Assembly (NCBI RefSeq): GCF_014673495.1
Contig: NZ_CP051006.1
Span: 992,001-1,056,000 of the forward strand
Direction: 5' to 3'
Length of the DNA stretch: 64,000 nt
Source: Streptomyces griseofuscus
Lineage (GTDB): Bacteria; Actinomycetota; Actinomycetes; Streptomycetales; Streptomycetaceae
Translations under genes and position numbers: made by a program
The notes under the pieces: generated by a model
The model's input: only the letters and a program-made list of their open reading frames with translations
Database searches by the model: none
What the model was told of the DNA's origin: nothing
Shown: one piece after another, positions 52,395 through 60,909 of the stretch
How positions within the stretch are numbered: the stretch's first letter is position 1
Layout: every line of letters starts with the position of its first letter

Positions 52395-53378
52395 TCAGCT
52401 CACCCGCACCCTCCGGTCGAGGAACACCGTGGCGATGTCCGCGAGGATCGCGCCGATCGCGGTGAGCGCGGCGGCGAAGGCGGCTGTCGCGACCGCGCCG
52501 TGTACGTCGTTCTTGCTGATGGTCTGGATGAAGTAGCGGCCCATGCCGTTCCAGCCGAAGATCGTCTCCGTGATGACGGCGCCGGTGAAGACGGCCGGGA
52601 CGCTGAACGCCACGGAGGCCGCCGTCGGGATGAGCGCGGCCCGCAGGGCATGCCTGCGGATGGCCTGGGCGCGGGTGAGGCCGGTGGCCTGGGCGGTGCG
52701 CACGAAGTCGGAGTTGAGCGTGTCGAGCAGCAGCGAACGCTGGGTCAGGTGGTAGCCGACGTACCCCATCAGGGTGAGCGTCAGGGTTGGCAGGATCAGA
52801 TGCAGGAGGCGATCGAGGATCGTGGGGAACAGCCCGTCGACGCCCGGGGAGTTCTCACCGGCGACGTAGAGGAAGTGCAGTCCGGCGTGCTGATTCAGCC
52901 AGATGGCGACGAAGACCACGGCGAGGGCGGCGACGGTCGTGGGGACGTTGAACACCACGATGGACACCGCCTGCGAGACCCGGTCGGCCCAGCCGTACTG
53001 CCGTGCGGCGGTGTAGACGCCGAGCGCGACGCCGACCACCACGGACAGTACGGTCGCGATGACGACCAACTCCGCGCTGACCAGGGCCCGGTAGCCCATT
53101 TCCCCGTTGACGGAGACGCCGGTGGGGGACTTTCCCCAGTCGAAGTGCAGGATCACCGAGGTCAGCCAGTCCCACCAGCGGTGCACCAACGGCACCCGGG
53201 GGTCCAGGTTGTACGGCGCGAGGGCCCGGTCGATCTGCGCCTCGCTGCGGACGGGCCGCAGCTCTTTGAAGTTCGACCGCGGGTCCAGGAACCAACTGGC
53301 GAGGAAGTAGGTGGCGTTGGTCGCCACCACGATCATCAGGAGCCAGCCGGCCGCCTTGCGCATCACATAGCGCACCAT
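52395..53378 (-). CDS. peptide ABC transporter permease (DppB type), first gene of operon
   Basis: A 327-residue permease with six helices. The ATG at 53378 has GAGGAGGTG eight bases upstream; longer frames into 53630 are not coding. It begins MVRYVMRKAAGWLLMIVVAT and has a large external loop of about 75 residues typical of OppB/DppB (FKELRPVRSEAQIDRALAPY). The EAA loop is ATGLTRAQAIRRHALRAALI. With the DppC-type protein it forms the translocation pore. The operon promoter should lie in the 291-bp gap 53379-53669, in which I found no clear operator. Confidence 0.92.
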   Translation of the reverse strand: MVRYVMRKAAGWLLMIVVATNATYFLASWFLDPRSNFKELRPVRSEAQIDRALAPYNLDPRVPLVHRWWDWLTSVILHFDWGKSPTGVSVNGEMGYRALVSAELVVIATVLSVVVGVALGVYTAARQYGWADRVSQAVSIVVFNVPTTVAALAVVFVAIWLNQHAGLHFLYVAGENSPGVDGLFPTILDRLLHLILPTLTLTLMGYVGYHLTQRSLLLDTLNSDFVRTAQATGLTRAQAIRRHALRAALIPTAASVAFSVPAVFTGAVITETIFGWNGMGRYFIQTISKNDVHGAVATAAFAAALTAIGAILADIATVFLDRRVRVS

Positions 53379-53628
53379 GTGCGGCACCTCCTCACCACAC
53401 ACGGGACGCGTGCTTCTGGAGCACCGGGGGGACAGGGCGAATGCATGCGTGGTGGCGCTTTCTGGGGGGACGGAAGGGCTGCATGGATGTGCACACGTCA
53501 GCTTGGTCCCACGCGTCACCCCAGCACCAGGTCTTAACCAGCCGTGCCATGAAGCCGACATGCTGCCGTAGCACAGGGTCGGCAACACGCCACATTTCGG
53601 GCGCGGTTGAAACGTTCGGCCTCCGCTC

Positions 53629-53669
53629 ACCGGGCCCGGGCACGCACAGCCGGTCGGTGCGGGCCCGGT
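53629..53669. terminator. hairpin terminator after the esterase gene
   Basis: ACCGGGCCCG and CGGGCCCGGT form a 10-bp stem, with GCAC/GTGC pairing inside it. The structure touches the stop codon of the esterase gene at 53670 and precedes the peptide transporter promoter region, so it should stop read-through. Confidence 0.8.
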
Positions 53670-55139
53670 TCAGCAGCCGGAGTCGGCGATGACGAAGTAA
53701 CCCGCAGGGGACTCCCTCAGGGTGTGGGTGATGGCGACGTTGTAGAGGCCCATGTTCTGGTTCGAGCCGTTGGCGTAGGTGTAGCCGCCGCTCTGGTGGG
53801 CGCGTCCGGCCTGCACCTGGTTGTAGTTGTTGTCGGTGTAGCACTTGGGCGCGGAACCGGTCGTCGTGGCGGTGACCGAGGTGGAGGACGCGCCGGCGGC
53901 GCCCGAGGAGTCGACCGCGGCGACGGTGTAGCGGTAGGCGGTGGCGGCCGTCAGACCGGTGTCGGTGTACGTGGTGCCGGTCGTGGAGCCGGTCTTCGTG
54001 CCGTTGCGGTAGATGTCGTACGACGCGGCGCCGCTGACGGCGTTCCAGGACAGCGAGGCGCCGGTGTCGGTGGTGCCGGTCACCATGAGGCCGGTCGGCG
54101 CGGGCAGCGAACCGGTGCCGCCGCCCTGCCCCGCGCCGCCGTCCAGGCCCCAGAACTTGGCGGTGTAGTAGCTGGAACAGATGGCCGCGAGGTAGTAGGC
54201 GCCCGTGCTGCCGCACTGGTCGGCGCCGGAGCCGGGGTCCACGGCGAGGCCGTGTGTCATACCGGGGACGGAGAACAGGGTGACCGCGGGTCTGCCGGTG
54301 CCGTCGTCGTAGCGGCTCTCGGTGGTGCCGCCGGGCAGGCTCTGGGTGCTGGAGGCGGTCTGGCCGATGCCCCAGACATCGGTCCACTGGTCGCGCAGCT
54401 CGGTGCCGTTGACCGGGGTGACGGTGGTGTCGGCGGTCCCCTGCCAGACGGCGACCCGGGGCCATGGCCCCGGGTAACCCGGAGCGGAACTGCGGACCTT
54501 GTCGCCCCACTGCTTCGGGGTGAGGTTCTGGCTCCCGTACTGGCACCCGGAGGCGGCGGTCAGGGTGGTGGCGCACTGCGCGGGCAGGCCGGAGTCCACG
54601 GAGCCGCCCGCGAACACGTCCGGGTAGTCGGCGAGCAGATCCGCGGTCATGCCGCCGCCCGCGGACAGGCCGGTGACGAAGACACGGCCGCGGTCCGAGC
54701 CGTACTGCGCCGCGGCGGTGTCGACCATCTGGACGATCGAGGCCGCCTCGCCCTTGCCCCGTGCGTCCTTCGTCGAGTCGAACCAACTGAAGCAGGACAG
54801 GCTGTTGTTGGCCGTGCTGGTCTGCGGATAGACCACGGCGAAACCCCATTGGTCGGCGAACTTCTGCCAGCCGGAGTGCGTGTGATAGTCGCTCGCCGAC
54901 TGGCTGCACCCGTGCAGGGCCACGACCAGGGGCGCGCCGGTGGGCAGGTCGGACGGCGCGTACTCGTACATCGCCAGGTTGCCCGGGTTCGAGCCGAAGC
55001 CGGTGACCTGCTGGAGGGTGCCGGCGGCCACCGCGTCGGCGGTGAGGGGGGTGAGGGCGGTCAGGCCCGCGGCGAGCAGGCCCAGTACGGCGGTCTGCGC
55101 GGTGCGCCGGAAGAATCCGCGCCAGGTGGTGTGGGGCAT
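53670..55139 (-). CDS. secreted PHB depolymerase-family esterase with fibronectin III domain
   Basis: A 489-residue exported protein from ATG 55139 (MPHTTWRGFFRRTAQTAVLG) with a twin-arginine-like signal ending near ADAVAAG. The alpha/beta hydrolase domain (about 45-325) has the oxyanion segment VVALHGCSQSASDY, nucleophile Ser159 in VTGLSAGGGMT, an Asp in WQGTADTTV and His in PGMTHGLAVDPG. A fibronectin III domain (about 340-425, LSWNAVSGAASYDIYRNGTK) links to a C-terminal about 55-residue substrate-binding type part (CYTDNNYNQVQAGRAHQSGG). This is the layout of extracellular PHB depolymerases and feruloyl/acetylxylan esterases. The divergent hydroxybutyrate dehydrogenase favours PHB or its oligomers. 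Confidence 0.88.
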   Translation of the reverse strand: MPHTTWRGFFRRTAQTAVLGLLAAGLTALTPLTADAVAAGTLQQVTGFGSNPGNLAMYEYAPSDLPTGAPLVVALHGCSQSASDYHTHSGWQKFADQWGFAVVYPQTSTANNSLSCFSWFDSTKDARGKGEAASIVQMVDTAAAQYGSDRGRVFVTGLSAGGGMTADLLADYPDVFAGGSVDSGLPAQCATTLTAASGCQYGSQNLTPKQWGDKVRSSAPGYPGPWPRVAVWQGTADTTVTPVNGTELRDQWTDVWGIGQTASSTQSLPGGTTESRYDDGTGRPAVTLFSVPGMTHGLAVDPGSGADQCGSTGAYYLAAICSSYYTAKFWGLDGGAGQGGGTGSLPAPTGLMVTGTTDTGASLSWNAVSGAASYDIYRNGTKTGSTTGTTYTDTGLTAATAYRYTVAAVDSSGAAGASSTSVTATTTGSAPKCYTDNNYNQVQAGRAHQSGGYTYANGSNQNMGLYNVAITHTLRESPAGYFVIADSGC

Positions 55140-55663
55140 GGGTGCGACTCCGATGAGTGGTGGGGAGGGGGCGGAGGCACTGGACGTGGCGCGCCGCCCG
55201 GCGGTCCCGTCCCGCCCGGCGTGCCCCGCGCCCGTGCCTTCGGCAGGCCGGGCGCGGACCGGGCCCGCGTCCGGCGCGTCGTCGTACCGGGTTGCTGGAA
55301 GCGGAACGTACGACCGCCGCTCCCGGCGCGCCATGTGAGGGGCAGCCAGGGCGGCGGCGCCCGGCGTGGTTCACGCAGCCATGGTGGGGGCGGGGGCGCC
55401 ATGCCATACGACGGTTCGCGCGGGGCCGGTGGGACTGGCGGGGCTGGCGGGGCTGGTGCGAGGCCGGTGGGGCCGGTGTGGGGCCGGTGGGGCTGTAGCG
55501 CGGACCCGCTCGGGGGCTTGCCGGGGCGGTGCGCCCGCGCCCGGGCGGGCTCCCCGGCGTCGTCCGGCCGTCGGCGCATGGTGGCGCCGCCCATTTCGAG
55601 GTGCGGAAATGTGTCGGTGATCCACGTGTCTCGCCTCGGGGTTCCTCCCTACGGTGTTCGACC
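55140..55663. other. divergent intergenic region with G-rich tract
   Basis: 524 bases between the divergent esterase and dehydrogenase. It contains a very G-rich plus-strand tract at about 55420-55495, with repeated GGGGC(T/C)GG units and the potential to form G-quadruplexes. I found no ORF with a ribosome site; the longer open frames have only low-complexity products. Promoters of both genes should be here. Confidence 0.5.
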
Positions 55664-55664
55664 A
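55650..55664 (+). promoter_or_regulatory. -10 element next to the dehydrogenase start
   Basis: TACGGT (55650-55655) fits TANNNT and is eight bases before the ATG. No Shine-Dalgarno sequence is present, so a leaderless transcript is likely. No strong -35 is visible. Confidence 0.35.
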
Positions 55665-56476
55665 TGGACAGTGCCAAGACGCCCCAGCATCCCGGGCCCG
55701 GTGCCGCCGTCGCGGCCGGACCGGCCTCGATGCGGTTCCTCGCCGGCCGCAAGGCTCTGGTCACCGGTGCGGCCAGCGGGATCGGCCGGGCCTGCGCGGA
55801 GGGCTTCGCCGCGGCCGGTGCCGAGGTCTATGTGGTGGACCGGGCCGCCGAGGCGGCCAAGGAGGTGGCCGGGGCGATCGGCGGCATCGCCGTGGTGGCC
55901 GACCTCTCCGAGGCCGAGGAAGTCGACGCGTTGCCGGACGACGCGGACATCGTGGTCAACAACGCGGGTCTGCAACACATCGCGCCGGTCCATGAGTTCC
56001 CCCCGGACCGCTTCACGCTGATCCAACGGGTCATGGTGGAGGCGCCGTTCCGCATCCTGCGCCGCACCCTGCCCCATATGTACGCGGGGGCGTGGGGCCG
56101 GGTGGTGAACATCTCCTCGGTGCACGGACTGCGGGCCAGCGCCTACAAATCGGCGTACGTCACGGCGAAGCACGCGCTGGAGGGGCTGAGCAAGGTGGTC
56201 GCCCTGGAGGGCGCCGCGCACGGTGTGACCAGCAACTGCCTGAACCCCGGGTACGTCCGCACGCCCCTGGTGGAGCGGCAGATCGCCGATCAGGCGCGCG
56301 CCCACGGCATTCCGGTGGCGGACGTGCTGGACCAGGTGTTCCTGGAACGCACCGCGATCAAGCGGCTGATCGAGCCGGTGGAGGTCGCCGAGGCGGCGCT
56401 GTGGCTGTGCGGGGAGCACAGCGCCTGTCTGACCGGCAGCTCGATCCCCCTGGACGGCGGCTGGACCGCGCACTGA
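55664..56476 (+). CDS. SDR-family dehydrogenase, probable 3-hydroxybutyrate dehydrogenase
   Basis: A 270-residue SDR from ATG 55664 (MDSAKTPQHPGPGAAVAAGP, a short disordered lead). The Rossmann motif is KALVTGAASGIGRACAEGF, followed by ADIVVNNAGLQHIAPVHEFP. The active site has Ser in VVNISSVHGLRASAY and Tyr-x3-Lys in SAYVTAKHALEG. The NNAGLQHIAPVHEFPPD, HGLRAS and LNPGYVRTPLVE-x-QI blocks fit D-3-hydroxybutyrate dehydrogenase, which oxidises 3-hydroxybutyrate to acetoacetate using NAD. It is divergent from a PHB depolymerase-type esterase, so the pair would act in sequence: polymer or oligomer cleavage outside, then monomer oxidation inside. Confidence 0.85.
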   Translation: MDSAKTPQHPGPGAAVAAGPASMRFLAGRKALVTGAASGIGRACAEGFAAAGAEVYVVDRAAEAAKEVAGAIGGIAVVADLSEAEEVDALPDDADIVVNNAGLQHIAPVHEFPPDRFTLIQRVMVEAPFRILRRTLPHMYAGAWGRVVNISSVHGLRASAYKSAYVTAKHALEGLSKVVALEGAAHGVTSNCLNPGYVRTPLVERQIADQARAHGIPVADVLDQVFLERTAIKRLIEPVEVAEAALWLCGEHSACLTGSSIPLDGGWTAH

Positions 56477-56620
56477 CGTCGGTCAACGCCTCTGCTCCCT
56501 TCACCAGTTCAAGCCATTCACCTGCCGGAACCGTGGAAAACGGACGTCCGGGGGTATCCGCAGCCGAGATCGGGACGCGGCACCGCCCTCGTCCCCCTGC
56601 GGCGAAAGGAGACATGGCGC

Positions 56621-56911
56621 ATGGCCACCGACGCGAACTCAGCGAGGATCACGGCGAAGGTCCAGGGCCGGGACATCACCCTGGAAGGGGGCTTGTCGAA
56701 GGACGAGATCAGGAGCCGGGTGTGGTGGTGGCGGGCGGCCGGCTCCGGGGCCGCGGGGGAACGGGACGGCCACGGCCATGAGTACGACGACTCGCAGGCG
56801 GACGTGATCGCCACCCTGGGCGGCTACTACAGAGTCTCCGGCGATCCCCGCACACGGGAGGCCGAGGAACTGGTGGAGTTGGTGTACACGGAACTCAACC
56901 CCACTGACTGA
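56621..56911 (+). CDS. small hypothetical protein
   Basis: A 96-residue, acidic cytoplasmic protein. ATG 56621 has AAAGGAG nine bases upstream; an ATG at 56613 opens another frame without homology-like features. The sequence begins MATDANSARITAKVQGRDIT and has SRVWWWRAAGSGAAGERDGH, QADVIATLGGYYRVSGDPRT and a helical C-terminus EAEELVELVYTELNPTD. I do not recognise a family. It is the first of three closely spaced small genes. Confidence 0.65.
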   Translation: MATDANSARITAKVQGRDITLEGGLSKDEIRSRVWWWRAAGSGAAGERDGHGHEYDDSQADVIATLGGYYRVSGDPRTREAEELVELVYTELNPTD

Positions 56912-56999
56912 CATACCCGTTGAACCCGCTCGGGTGCATGGGGAGCGGCGGTGGGGGCAATCGGTGATCACGTCTCGACATGACGAGAAGGAGATCATC

Positions 57000-57212
57000 G
57001 TGAACAAGGGACAGTGGATCACGGGCGGCGCGCGCGAGGAACTGGCCGACGCCTTCGCCGGGGAGTACCGGGAGGGGCGGTCGATCCGTGCCATCGCCGA
57101 GGCGCACGGCCGGTCGTACGGCTTTGTGCATCGCCTGCTCGGCGAGGCGGGCGTGCCGCTGCGTGCCCGGGGCGGCGATGTGCGCACGGAAGCCGGCCGG
57201 TCGGCACGATGA
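57000..57212 (+). CDS. small helix-turn-helix protein
   Basis: A 70-residue protein from GTG 57000 with AAGGAGATC directly upstream. VNKGQWITGGAREELADAFA and EYREGRSIRAIAEAHGRSYG, then FVHRLLGEAGVPLRARGG, form a helix-turn-helix resembling Hin-type or resolvase C-terminal HTH domains. Very similar small HTH proteins are widespread in Streptomyces. It probably binds DNA; the target and role are unknown to me. Confidence 0.78.
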   Translation: MNKGQWITGGAREELADAFAGEYREGRSIRAIAEAHGRSYGFVHRLLGEAGVPLRARGGDVRTEAGRSAR

Positions 57213-57339
57213 CGTGCGGAAAGCCGCCGGAGCCGGGCATGTGGTGACACGGCGGGGGCAGACGGGATGCCGGGGCAGGAAGAGCCCCGATCCACTGTCA
57301 TGCCCCCCTATCCACCGTCTTGCCAGGGAGGACTTCGCC

Positions 57340-57585
57340 GTGTCGCTGCCCGCCGAGAAGGAAGTGCGTACGCTGCTCGCCCGGTTCGCCGAGGCCCGCT
57401 TCCGCCATGATCTCCAGCCCACCGGCCGCTCCAGCCGCGAGTTGGAGGACACCTCCTCCGCCCTCTGCGCGATGACCGGCACCCGGACGGTGGACGGGGC
57501 GCTCGCCGCGGCCGACGCGCTCCTGGACCGGCTCCGGGCGAACCGCCGCGCGGCCGCCGAAAGGCCCCGGGCACTGGCCGCTTGA
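57340..57585 (+). CDS. DUF5133-like small protein
   Basis: An 81-residue protein from GTG 57340 with AGGGAGGAC upstream. LPAEKEVRTLLARFAEARFR, SSRELEDTSSALCAMTGTRT and VDGALAAADALLDRL follow the streptomycete DUF5133 pattern, in which a helical region is followed by LCxxTGTR and a second helix. Function is not known for the family. Some family members lie near morphological or sensor genes; here it is next to a repeat array and an Mrr-type nuclease. Confidence 0.75.
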   Translation: MSLPAEKEVRTLLARFAEARFRHDLQPTGRSSRELEDTSSALCAMTGTRTVDGALAAADALLDRLRANRRAAAERPRALAA

Positions 57586-57590
57586 ACAAG

Positions 57591-57672
57591 CCCGAGAGCC
57601 GTAGAGCTGTAGAGCTGTAGAGCTGTAGAGCTGTAGAGCTGTAGAGCTGTAGAGCTGTAGGCACTCTCGGGC
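57591..57672. repeat. GTAGAGCT tandem array inside a terminator-like hairpin
   Basis: Seven full copies plus half of the 8-bp unit GTAGAGCT run from 57601 to 57660. They are flanked by CCCGAGAG (57591-57598) and CTCTCGGG (57665-57672), exact inverted complements, with CC/GG extending the stem. So the array forms the loop of a hairpin just after the DUF5133 gene. Each unit contains the palindrome AGCT. This may be an expanded loop of an ordinary terminator. Confidence 0.85.
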
Positions 57673-57717
57673 ATCCGTATGTCTTCGCACTCCGTTCCCT
57701 GCCCGAAAGAGAGCCAG

Positions 57718-58476
57718 ATGACGATACCGGTGCGCCCAATGCGACCTGTGCGCCGAGACCGGCGGTTCGATCTGCGGACGACCACCTGGTTCTTCGTCCT
57801 GCTCGCGACCGTCCTCTGCCTGCTGGCGCTCGTGGTGCGCCTGGCGGCGGGTGTCGTCGAGCGTCGTCCGCTGTGGGCCGCCGTCCTGGCCGTGCTCGCC
57901 GTCGCCGGGTGCCTGCTCTGGTGGCCGGGTCGGGGGAGGCTGTCCGCCGGGAGGTACGCCAGGCGGGCCGCCCGCGCGCTGGAGGCGGGGGCCGAGGCGG
58001 CATCCGACAGTCTCGACCTCGCACCGGTGGACGTCGCCGTGCCCGGCGGGGACGGGGAGGAACCCACGCTTCTCCTCGACTCCCACGACGCCTATGCCGA
58101 GTTGGACCCCGATGGGTTCGAGCAGGCCATCGCCGAGCTGTGCGTACGGGAGGGCTGCGGCGAGGTGGAGGTGGTGGGCGGCGCCGGCGATCTGGGGGCG
58201 GATGTCGTCGCGGTCACGGCGGAGGGGCTGCGCGTGATCATCCAGTGCAAGCAGTACGGCGATGCCAACAAGGTGGGCTCACAGGACATGCAGCGCTTCG
58301 GCGGCACGTGTTTCACCATTCACGAGGCCGATGTCGCGGCGCTCGTCACCACCAGCGAGTTCACCGCACCCGCGCTCGACTACGCGCGGCAGTGCGGCAT
58401 CGTCTGCATGGACGGACAGGAACTGGAGGCGTGGCGCGAGGGAACGGGCCCGAGCCCCTGGGATCCGCGCCCATAG
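57718..58476 (+). CDS. membrane-anchored Mrr-type restriction-endonuclease-fold protein
   Basis: A 252-residue protein from ATG 57718 with GAAAGAGAG upstream. Two transmembrane segments lie at about 24-45 and 52-69. The C-terminal half is an Mrr_cat-type nuclease: Asp162 in GAGDLGADVVAVT, then Gln176 and Lys178 in VIIQCKQY, the (E/Q)xK signature, and a helix with VGSQDMQRFGGTCF. The DGFEQAIAELCVREGCGEVE segment is the usual N-part of the fold. Similar membrane-tethered Mrr-like proteins occur in actinobacteria; they may target foreign or modified DNA. There is no methyltransferase nearby, so it is not a classical restriction-modification pair. Confidence 0.82.
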   Translation: MTIPVRPMRPVRRDRRFDLRTTTWFFVLLATVLCLLALVVRLAAGVVERRPLWAAVLAVLAVAGCLLWWPGRGRLSAGRYARRAARALEAGAEAASDSLDLAPVDVAVPGGDGEEPTLLLDSHDAYAELDPDGFEQAIAELCVREGCGEVEVVGGAGDLGADVVAVTAEGLRVIIQCKQYGDANKVGSQDMQRFGGTCFTIHEADVAALVTTSEFTAPALDYARQCGIVCMDGQELEAWREGTGPSPWDPRP

Positions 58477-58486
58477 GGCGGGAGTC

Positions 58487-58509
58487 GGAGCCGGCGACCC
58501 GCCGGCTCC
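58487..58509. terminator. bidirectional hairpin between convergent genes
   Basis: GGAGCCGGC and GCCGGCTCC are perfect inverted repeats with a 5-base loop between the stop codons at 58476 and 58510. It should terminate the Mrr-like and the peptidase transcripts. Confidence 0.8.
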
Positions 58510-60909
58510 TCAGCCGAGCAGGTGCCGTTGCAACCAGTCGGCGGCGGCACGGCGGAAGAGCCTGCGGTTGTCGGCGCGAAGGAAGTCGTGTCCTTCCTCG
58601 CGCAGGGTGAGGAGTTCGGCGGGCACACCGCGCTCGCGTGCCGCCCGTACGAACTGCTCCGACTCCCTGGGCGGCACATTGGTGTCATGCTCCCCGTGCA
58701 CCGCGAACACCGGTGCCCGCAGCGCGTCGATACGGGTCATCGGCGAGAGCTCGCGCAGCAGTTCGCGGTCGCGTTCGGGATGGCCGTACTTGTGGGCCGC
58801 CGACTGGGCGATCCAGGGTTCGGTGCCCTCGAAGAACGTCGCCAGGTCCGACATCCCGCACACCGCGACGCCGGTGCGGAAGAGGTCCGGGTGCCAGACC
58901 AGGGAGGCGAAGGTGAGGTAGCCGCCGTACGAACGGCCCATCACCGCGAGCCGGGACGGGTCGGCAGGACCGGCCAGTACGGCGTGTGCGGTGCAGTCCG
59001 CCACATCGTCGAGGGCGGCGAACCGGCCCCTTCCCAGGTCGGCGTCGACGAACGACCGGCCGTAGCCGGAGGATCCGCGTACATCGGGCGCGAAGATGTC
59101 CAGTCCCCGCCCCAGGATCTCGTGGTACAGAGGGTCGAGGACGGGGCGTTCCTGGTCCTCGGGCCCGCCGTGCAGATGGATGACACAGGGCGCAGGTTCG
59201 CCGGGCGCGCGCCCCGGTGCGCGGTAGTACCAGCCGTTCAACGGCAGCCCGTCCCGGGCGGTGGGGCGCAGCGGGACCGGTCGTACGGGCGGGCGGCCGG
59301 GCGGTACGGCGTCCTCGTCCCGGGAGGACCAGGGAGTGCGGACCGGGGTCGCGCCGTCCGGCAGCCACCAGATGCCGGGGCGACGGCGTGATCCCGAAAG
59401 GGCCAGCGCGAGACGGGAGTTGGCGTCGGTGACGCGGGTGACGACCTCGTGAGGCAGGGAGATGTGCCGGGACGTGGAGCCGGTCCCCTCCTCCGGCCGG
59501 GTGTCCGTGTCCGCACCCGTGTCGGTGTCCGGGTCCAGGATCTCGACGTCGCTCATGCCCCGGATGTTCCAGGCGAGCACGGCGGTGGCGCCGTCGCGGG
59601 TGTACCGCAGCAGTTCCAGGTCGCTGCCCTCGCGTGCGGCGACGGTCGACCAGCCGAGCGGCCGTCCGTCCGGGTCGAGTTCGGCGGTGAGCAGGACCGC
59701 GAACTCCCGGTGGGCGTTGCTGCGCAGCCGGAGGGCGTCCGCTCTGGGGGAGAAGCTGCCGATCCAGGGGTCCCCGTCGGCCACCGGCAGCACACAGGTC
59801 GTCACATGGTCGGCGGTGCGCAGCACGACCGCCTCGCGCCGGCCGCGCGGTCCCCGGCGCAGCAGGGCGAGCGACCCGTCGCGGCTGAGGTCGCACACGC
59901 GCAGTGTCGCCGCGTCCTGCACGGCGGCGATCAGGACGGGGGCGGCGACTCCGTCCGGATCGACCAGATAGGCCGACAGCCCGTCGCCGAAGGCGGTGGC
60001 CGTGAGGGTGCCGCCCGGGGCGCCGATCGGCGTGGTCCCCACCGTGACGGCGGGCGACGGCAGGGCCGGGCCGCGGTCCGTGTGGGGCGCCGGGCCGAGC
60101 AGTTCCGTCTCGCCCGCGCGGCCCCGCCAGTGGTCCGGCAGACGGCCGTCGGAAAAGCCGGAGCCGAGGTCGAGGCCGAAGCCACGGCCGGTGCCGGTGC
60201 CGGACGGGCCGTCGCCGGACGTGGTGTCCGAACCGGACGGGGAGGCCGGGGCGGGTGGTCCGGTGGGGACCGCGACGGTGACCGTGACCGCCGATCCGTC
60301 GTGCGCCCAGCAGCCCAGATGGGCGGAGCTGCCCGGTTCGGCGCCGGCCAGGATCTGCCGGTCGCTGCCGTCCGGGCGGACGCACAGCACCCGGGTGTGC
60401 TCACCGCCGCCGGGCGCCGTGGTGTAGGCGATCCAGCGGCCGTCGGGCGACCAGGACACCTCCCGTACGGGGTCGGGGCCGTCGTCGAGCAGTCGTACCG
60501 GCTCCCCGTCGGCGGGGCCCGTCCACAGCTGCGGTACGCCGCCCCGGTCGCAGATGAAGGCGAGCCGGGTGCCGGACGGGTCGGCCGAGGGGTACCAGCA
60601 GCCGTGCGCGATGAGCCGCGTCGGCGCGTCGCGGGGCCCGGAGGCGTCCGGCAGCGGGATACGGGCAGGCGCGGCGAAGGCCGCTGTCAGCCCGTCGGAG
60701 CCCGCCGGGGGCGGGGCACCGGTCCCGTCCGTGCGCTCTTCCGTGCGCTCGGCAGGCCGCTCGTCGGTCGGGCGCTCCTGCGAACGCACGGTGGCGGGCC
60801 GTCCCGCATCGGCCGTGCCGACGTCGGACGGGTGCTGCGCGACGGGCTCCGCGGCCGGATTCCGCGCGGTCGCGTCCCCTGCGGTCAGATTCCGTGCGTT
60901 TGAAGCCAT
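58510..60909 (-). CDS. S9-family (prolyl oligopeptidase-type) peptidase
   Basis: About 799 residues. The N-terminal about 80 residues are low complexity. Residues from roughly 85 to 520 form a beta-propeller with WD-like units (GCWYPSADPSGTRLAFICDR, VSWSPDGRWIAYTT). The C-terminal alpha/beta hydrolase holds Ser in VMGRSYGGYLTFAS, an Asp in VHGEHDTNVPPRE and His in LREEGHDFLRADN. Such enzymes cleave short peptides, mostly after Pro or other small residues, in the cytoplasm. It begins inside the 3' end of the amidotransferase gene (25-bp overlap), so translation is probably coupled. ATG 60909 has GGAGAT unusually close, so the exact start is uncertain. Confidence 0.82.
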   Translation of the reverse strand: MASNARNLTAGDATARNPAAEPVAQHPSDVGTADAGRPATVRSQERPTDERPAERTEERTDGTGAPPPAGSDGLTAAFAAPARIPLPDASGPRDAPTRLIAHGCWYPSADPSGTRLAFICDRGGVPQLWTGPADGEPVRLLDDGPDPVREVSWSPDGRWIAYTTAPGGGEHTRVLCVRPDGSDRQILAGAEPGSSAHLGCWAHDGSAVTVTVAVPTGPPAPASPSGSDTTSGDGPSGTGTGRGFGLDLGSGFSDGRLPDHWRGRAGETELLGPAPHTDRGPALPSPAVTVGTTPIGAPGGTLTATAFGDGLSAYLVDPDGVAAPVLIAAVQDAATLRVCDLSRDGSLALLRRGPRGRREAVVLRTADHVTTCVLPVADGDPWIGSFSPRADALRLRSNAHREFAVLLTAELDPDGRPLGWSTVAAREGSDLELLRYTRDGATAVLAWNIRGMSDVEILDPDTDTGADTDTRPEEGTGSTSRHISLPHEVVTRVTDANSRLALALSGSRRRPGIWWLPDGATPVRTPWSSRDEDAVPPGRPPVRPVPLRPTARDGLPLNGWYYRAPGRAPGEPAPCVIHLHGGPEDQERPVLDPLYHEILGRGLDIFAPDVRGSSGYGRSFVDADLGRGRFAALDDVADCTAHAVLAGPADPSRLAVMGRSYGGYLTFASLVWHPDLFRTGVAVCGMSDLATFFEGTEPWIAQSAAHKYGHPERDRELLRELSPMTRIDALRAPVFAVHGEHDTNVPPRESEQFVRAARERGVPAELLTLREEGHDFLRADNRRLFRRAAADWLQRHLLG

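Noticed and set aside
53392..55764. 790-codon minus-strand frame across the esterase gene
   Set aside because: It is an out-of-frame shadow of the esterase; its product is Arg/His-rich without domain features.
57591..57672. CRISPR array or transposon scar at the GTAGAGCT repeats
   Set aside because: The units are directly adjacent 8-mers with no spacers and no cas genes; no transposase or target duplication is present.
57718..58476. Classical restriction-modification system
   Set aside because: Only a nuclease-fold gene is present; there is no methyltransferase or specificity gene nearby.
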